6,396 nucleotides of DNA from Caulobacteraceae bacterium (lineage in GTDB: Bacteria > Pseudomonadota > Alphaproteobacteria > Caulobacterales > Caulobacteraceae): the NCBI GenBank assembly GCA_020852035.1, contig JADZBR010000132.1, positions 1 to 6,396 of the forward strand, read 5' to 3'. The notes under the pieces are model-generated. The model had not been told where the DNA came from. It worked only from the letters and a program-made list of their open reading frames with translations, and searched no databases. Position 1 is the first letter of the stretch, and each line of letters begins with the position of its first letter. Shown here in pieces: positions 4,545 to 6,396 of the stretch. Position numbers and translations under genes: made by a program.

Positions 4545-5605
4545 GCAGAGCCGAACGCATCGCCGCCCTGAAGGCGGCCGCCAAGGAGCGCATCCTGATC
4601 CTCGACGGGTCGTGGGGCGTGATGATCCAGCGCGAGGGCCTGGACGAGGCCGATTTCCGTGGCGAGCGGTTCGCCGACCACAATGGCCAGATGAAGGGCA
4701 ACAACGACATCCTGTGCCTGACGCGGCCGGACATCATCGCTGGGCTGCACGACCGCTACTACGCCGCCGGGGCCGACATCTCCGAGACCAACACCTTCTC
4801 GGCCACGGTGATCGCGCAGGACGACTACGGCCTGGGCGCCGAGGCGGTGCGCGACATCAACCTTCAGGGCGCGCGCATCGCCCGCGAGGTCGCCGACCGC
4901 TGGACGGCCAAGGAGCCGGGCAAGCCGCGCTTCGTGGCGGGCTCCATCGGGCCGCTGAACAAGATGCTCTCCATGTCGTCCGACGTGAACGATCCGGGCG
5001 CGCGGCTGGTCACCTTCGAGCAGGTCTATGACGCCTATCTGGAACAGGTGCGGGCGCTGCACGAGGGCGGGGTCGACCTCTTCCTGATCGAGACGATCAC
5101 CGACACCCTGAACTGCAAGGCCGCGATCAAGGCGATTCTCGACCTGGAGGACGAAGGCTACGAGCCGCTGCCGATCTGGATTTCCGGCACCATCACCGAC
5201 CGCTCGGGCCGCACGCTCTCCGGCCAGACGGCGGAGGCGTTCTGGAACTCGGTGAAGCACTGCAAGCCGTTCGCCGTCGGCTTCAACTGCGCCCTGGGCG
5301 CGGACCTGATGCGCCCGCACATCGCCGAACTGGCGCGGGTGGCCGACACCCTGGTCGCCGCCTATCCGAACGCGGGCCTGCCCAATGCGATGGGCCAGTA
5401 CGACGAGGAGCCGCACGAGACCGCGCACGCCCTGGAGGAGTGGGCCAGGGCCGGGCTGGTCAATATCCTCGGCGGCTGCTGCGGCGCCACGCCCGAGCAC
5501 ATCCAGCACATCGCGGGTGAGGTGCGCGGAGTTACGCCGCGTCGGATTCCCGAGCGGGAAAGAGCTCTCAGGCTGGCGGGGCTAGAGCCCTTCGAGCTAG
5601 TCTGA
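4541..5605 (+). CDS. metH: Methionine synthase, homocysteine-methyltransferase part only (split MetH), 354 aa
   Basis: This is the zinc-dependent homocysteine-binding barrel of cobalamin-dependent methionine synthase, which activates homocysteine for methylation from methylcobalamin. ILDGSWGVMIQ (20-30) is the entry motif; the region around ADISETNTFSA, GSIGPLNKMLS and FLIETITDT is typical. Zinc ligands are C250 (in FNCALG) and C313/C314 (in GGCCGATP); their 63/64-residue spacing is the same as C247, C310 and C311 of E. coli MetH. The protein stops after RLAGLEPFELV, where full-length MetH continues into the folate barrel. The folate, cobalamin and reactivation modules are missing, so they must be a separate gene, not found in this window. 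Such splitting is known in alphaproteobacteria. The ending falls at a domain linker with a normal stop, so this looks like a true split gene rather than decay. Confidence 0.92.
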   Translation: MSRAERIAALKAAAKERILILDGSWGVMIQREGLDEADFRGERFADHNGQMKGNNDILCLTRPDIIAGLHDRYYAAGADISETNTFSATVIAQDDYGLGAEAVRDINLQGARIAREVADRWTAKEPGKPRFVAGSIGPLNKMLSMSSDVNDPGARLVTFEQVYDAYLEQVRALHEGGVDLFLIETITDTLNCKAAIKAILDLEDEGYEPLPIWISGTITDRSGRTLSGQTAEAFWNSVKHCKPFAVGFNCALGADLMRPHIAELARVADTLVAAYPNAGLPNAMGQYDEEPHETAHALEEWARAGLVNILGGCCGATPEHIQHIAGEVRGVTPRRIPERERALRLAGLEPFELV

Positions 5606-6288
5606 TGAACACACTGCTGCAGCCCTTCGCCGATCCCGAGGCGGTCGCCAAATACGCCCAAGGGCCGCGGCGGATCGTACCTGGCTTCGAAGCTATCCAC
5701 CGGATGGCCGCGGTCCTGTTGGCCGAGCGGGCGGCCGGAGACGCCCGCATCCTGGTGCTGGGCGCCGGCGGCGGGTTGGAGCTGAAGGCGTTCGCCGAGG
5801 CGCATCCGGGCTGGCGCTTCGACGGCGTAGACCCTTCGGCGGAGATGCTGGGGTTGGCGGCCCAGACGCTGGGCGGCCTTGCGCACCGCGCTGCGCTGCA
5901 CCAGGGCTACATCGACGACGCGCCCGAAGGGCCGTTCGACGGCGGGGCCTGCCTCCTGACCCTCCACTTCATCGCGCCTGACGAGCGGCTTCGCACGCTG
6001 CGGGAGGTGCGCCGGCGGCTGAAGCCGGGTGCGCCGTTCGTGGCGGCGCACTGCAGCTTTCCCCAGGACCCGGAGGCGCGCGAGCGCTGGCGCGAGTGGG
6101 AGGAAGCCTACATCGTCGCCTCGGGCGCGCCGCCCGAAGACGCCCGCAAGCGTCGTGAAGCGGTCGACAAGGCCCTGCACGCCCTGTCTCCCGAGGAGGA
6201 TGAGGATATCCTCCGCCGGGCGGGATTTGCCGATGTGACGCTGTTCTACGCCGCCTTCACCTGGCGCGGATGGGTCGCTTACGCCTGA
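5605..6288 (+). CDS. Class I SAM-dependent methyltransferase, 227 aa
   Basis: This is a predicted cytoplasmic methyltransferase with unknown substrate. A helical lead-in (1-45) includes AKYAQGPRRIVPGFEAIHRM. Motif I is ILVLGAGGGLE (49-59), the acidic residue of motif II is D76 in FDGVDPSAEML, the motif IV region is GGACLLTLHFI, and EVRRRLKPGAPFVAAH is the usual post-IV helix and strand. The lid-like insert REWEEAYIVASGAPPEDARKRR may shape the substrate site. It is unrelated in detail to the methyltransferase domain of the operon's regulator. The start shares one base with the metH stop (TGATG) and only a weak GAG lies upstream, so translation is probably coupled to metH. Its place in a methionine operon suggests a link to the SAM cycle, but this is association only. 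Confidence 0.85.
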   Translation: MNTLLQPFADPEAVAKYAQGPRRIVPGFEAIHRMAAVLLAERAAGDARILVLGAGGGLELKAFAEAHPGWRFDGVDPSAEMLGLAAQTLGGLAHRAALHQGYIDDAPEGPFDGGACLLTLHFIAPDERLRTLREVRRRLKPGAPFVAAHCSFPQDPEARERWREWEEAYIVASGAPPEDARKRREAVDKALHALSPEEDEDILRRAGFADVTLFYAAFTWRGWVAYA

Positions 6289-6301
6289 TGGGGGTGCGCT
6301 G

Positions 6302-6396
6302 ATGGCCAAGGTTTTCGACCGCCTGGACGACAAGCTGCTCGCCTTCATTAAGGCGCAGAGGATGTTCTTCGTCGCCACCGCCCCGCTGGGCGCGGA
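6302..6396 (+). CDS. Start of a pyridoxamine 5'-phosphate oxidase-like gene (partial)
   Basis: The frame opens at ATG 6302 and runs off the window after 31 codons. MAKVFDRLDDKLLAFIKAQR followed by MFFVATAPLGA matches the N-terminus of small FMN-binding split-barrel proteins annotated as pyridoxamine-5'-phosphate-oxidase family in Caulobacter relatives: a short amphipathic helix ending in QRMFFVATAP, the first barrel strand. GGGGG (6290-6294) is seven bases upstream, and the gap to the methyltransferase gene is 13 bases, so it is likely in the same operon. With so little sequence the enzymatic role cannot be judged; most such proteins are flavin oxidoreductases of unknown substrate rather than PdxH itself. 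Confidence 0.7.
   Translation, partial: MAKVFDRLDDKLLAFIKAQRMFFVATAPLGA

Noticed and set aside
4334..5509. Long minus-strand open frame (391 codons) over the beta-lactamase end and metH
   Set aside because: It is antisense to conserved zinc-ligand coding regions and shows no family motif.

Overview
The window is GC-rich and gene-dense. It reads as chromosome of an alphaproteobacterium, most likely a Caulobacteraceae member (Caulobacter/Phenylobacterium-like). The grounds are codon use, the gene families, a dispersed-repeat style I associate with that group, and above all the order regulator - metF - subclass B3 metallo-beta-lactamase - metH. That order is described for the blaCAU locus of Caulobacter crescentus (CAU-1). 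The species assignment is inference.

Left part (1-1353): unrelated small genes. A multi-hairpin intergenic repeat fills the first ~98 bases and contains the stop codon of a minus-strand DUF3617-type lipoprotein gene (96-686). Divergent from it, across a 93-bp gap, is a 90-residue GNAT-like acetyltransferase (780-1052). Convergent with that is a 92-residue, largely helical protein of unknown function (1075-1353, minus). Its leader can form two mutually exclusive hairpins, one of which hides the ribosome binding site.

Right part (about 1580-6396): a tightly packed plus-strand operon. A promoter-like TTGACA / TTATAT pair sits so close to the first ATG that the mRNA is probably leaderless. The first gene encodes an ArsR-family DNA-binding domain fused to a SAM-dependent methyltransferase domain. 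Next come metF (methylenetetrahydrofolate reductase), a B3 metallo-beta-lactamase, the homocysteine-methyltransferase part of a split metH, a free-standing SAM methyltransferase, and the start of a pyridoxamine-phosphate-oxidase-like gene that runs off the window. The first four junctions overlap (three ATGA, one TGATG) and the fifth is 13 nt. MetF makes 5-methyl-THF and MetH uses it to remethylate homocysteine. The fused regulator probably senses SAM or S-adenosylhomocysteine, so the operon looks like a self-monitoring methyl-cycle unit with a beta-lactamase inside it.

The most unusual object is a ~170-180 bp palindromic element (35-bp perfect inverted repeats) lying between the start codon of the beta-lactamase gene, which has a perfect AAGGAGG, and the hydrophobic core of its signal peptide. 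Removing exactly 180 bp (3519-3698) restores an ordinary Sec signal peptide and a normal-length enzyme. The element therefore appears to have inserted in frame and to be translated as 60 extra residues, much like the palindromic elements described inside Rickettsia genes.
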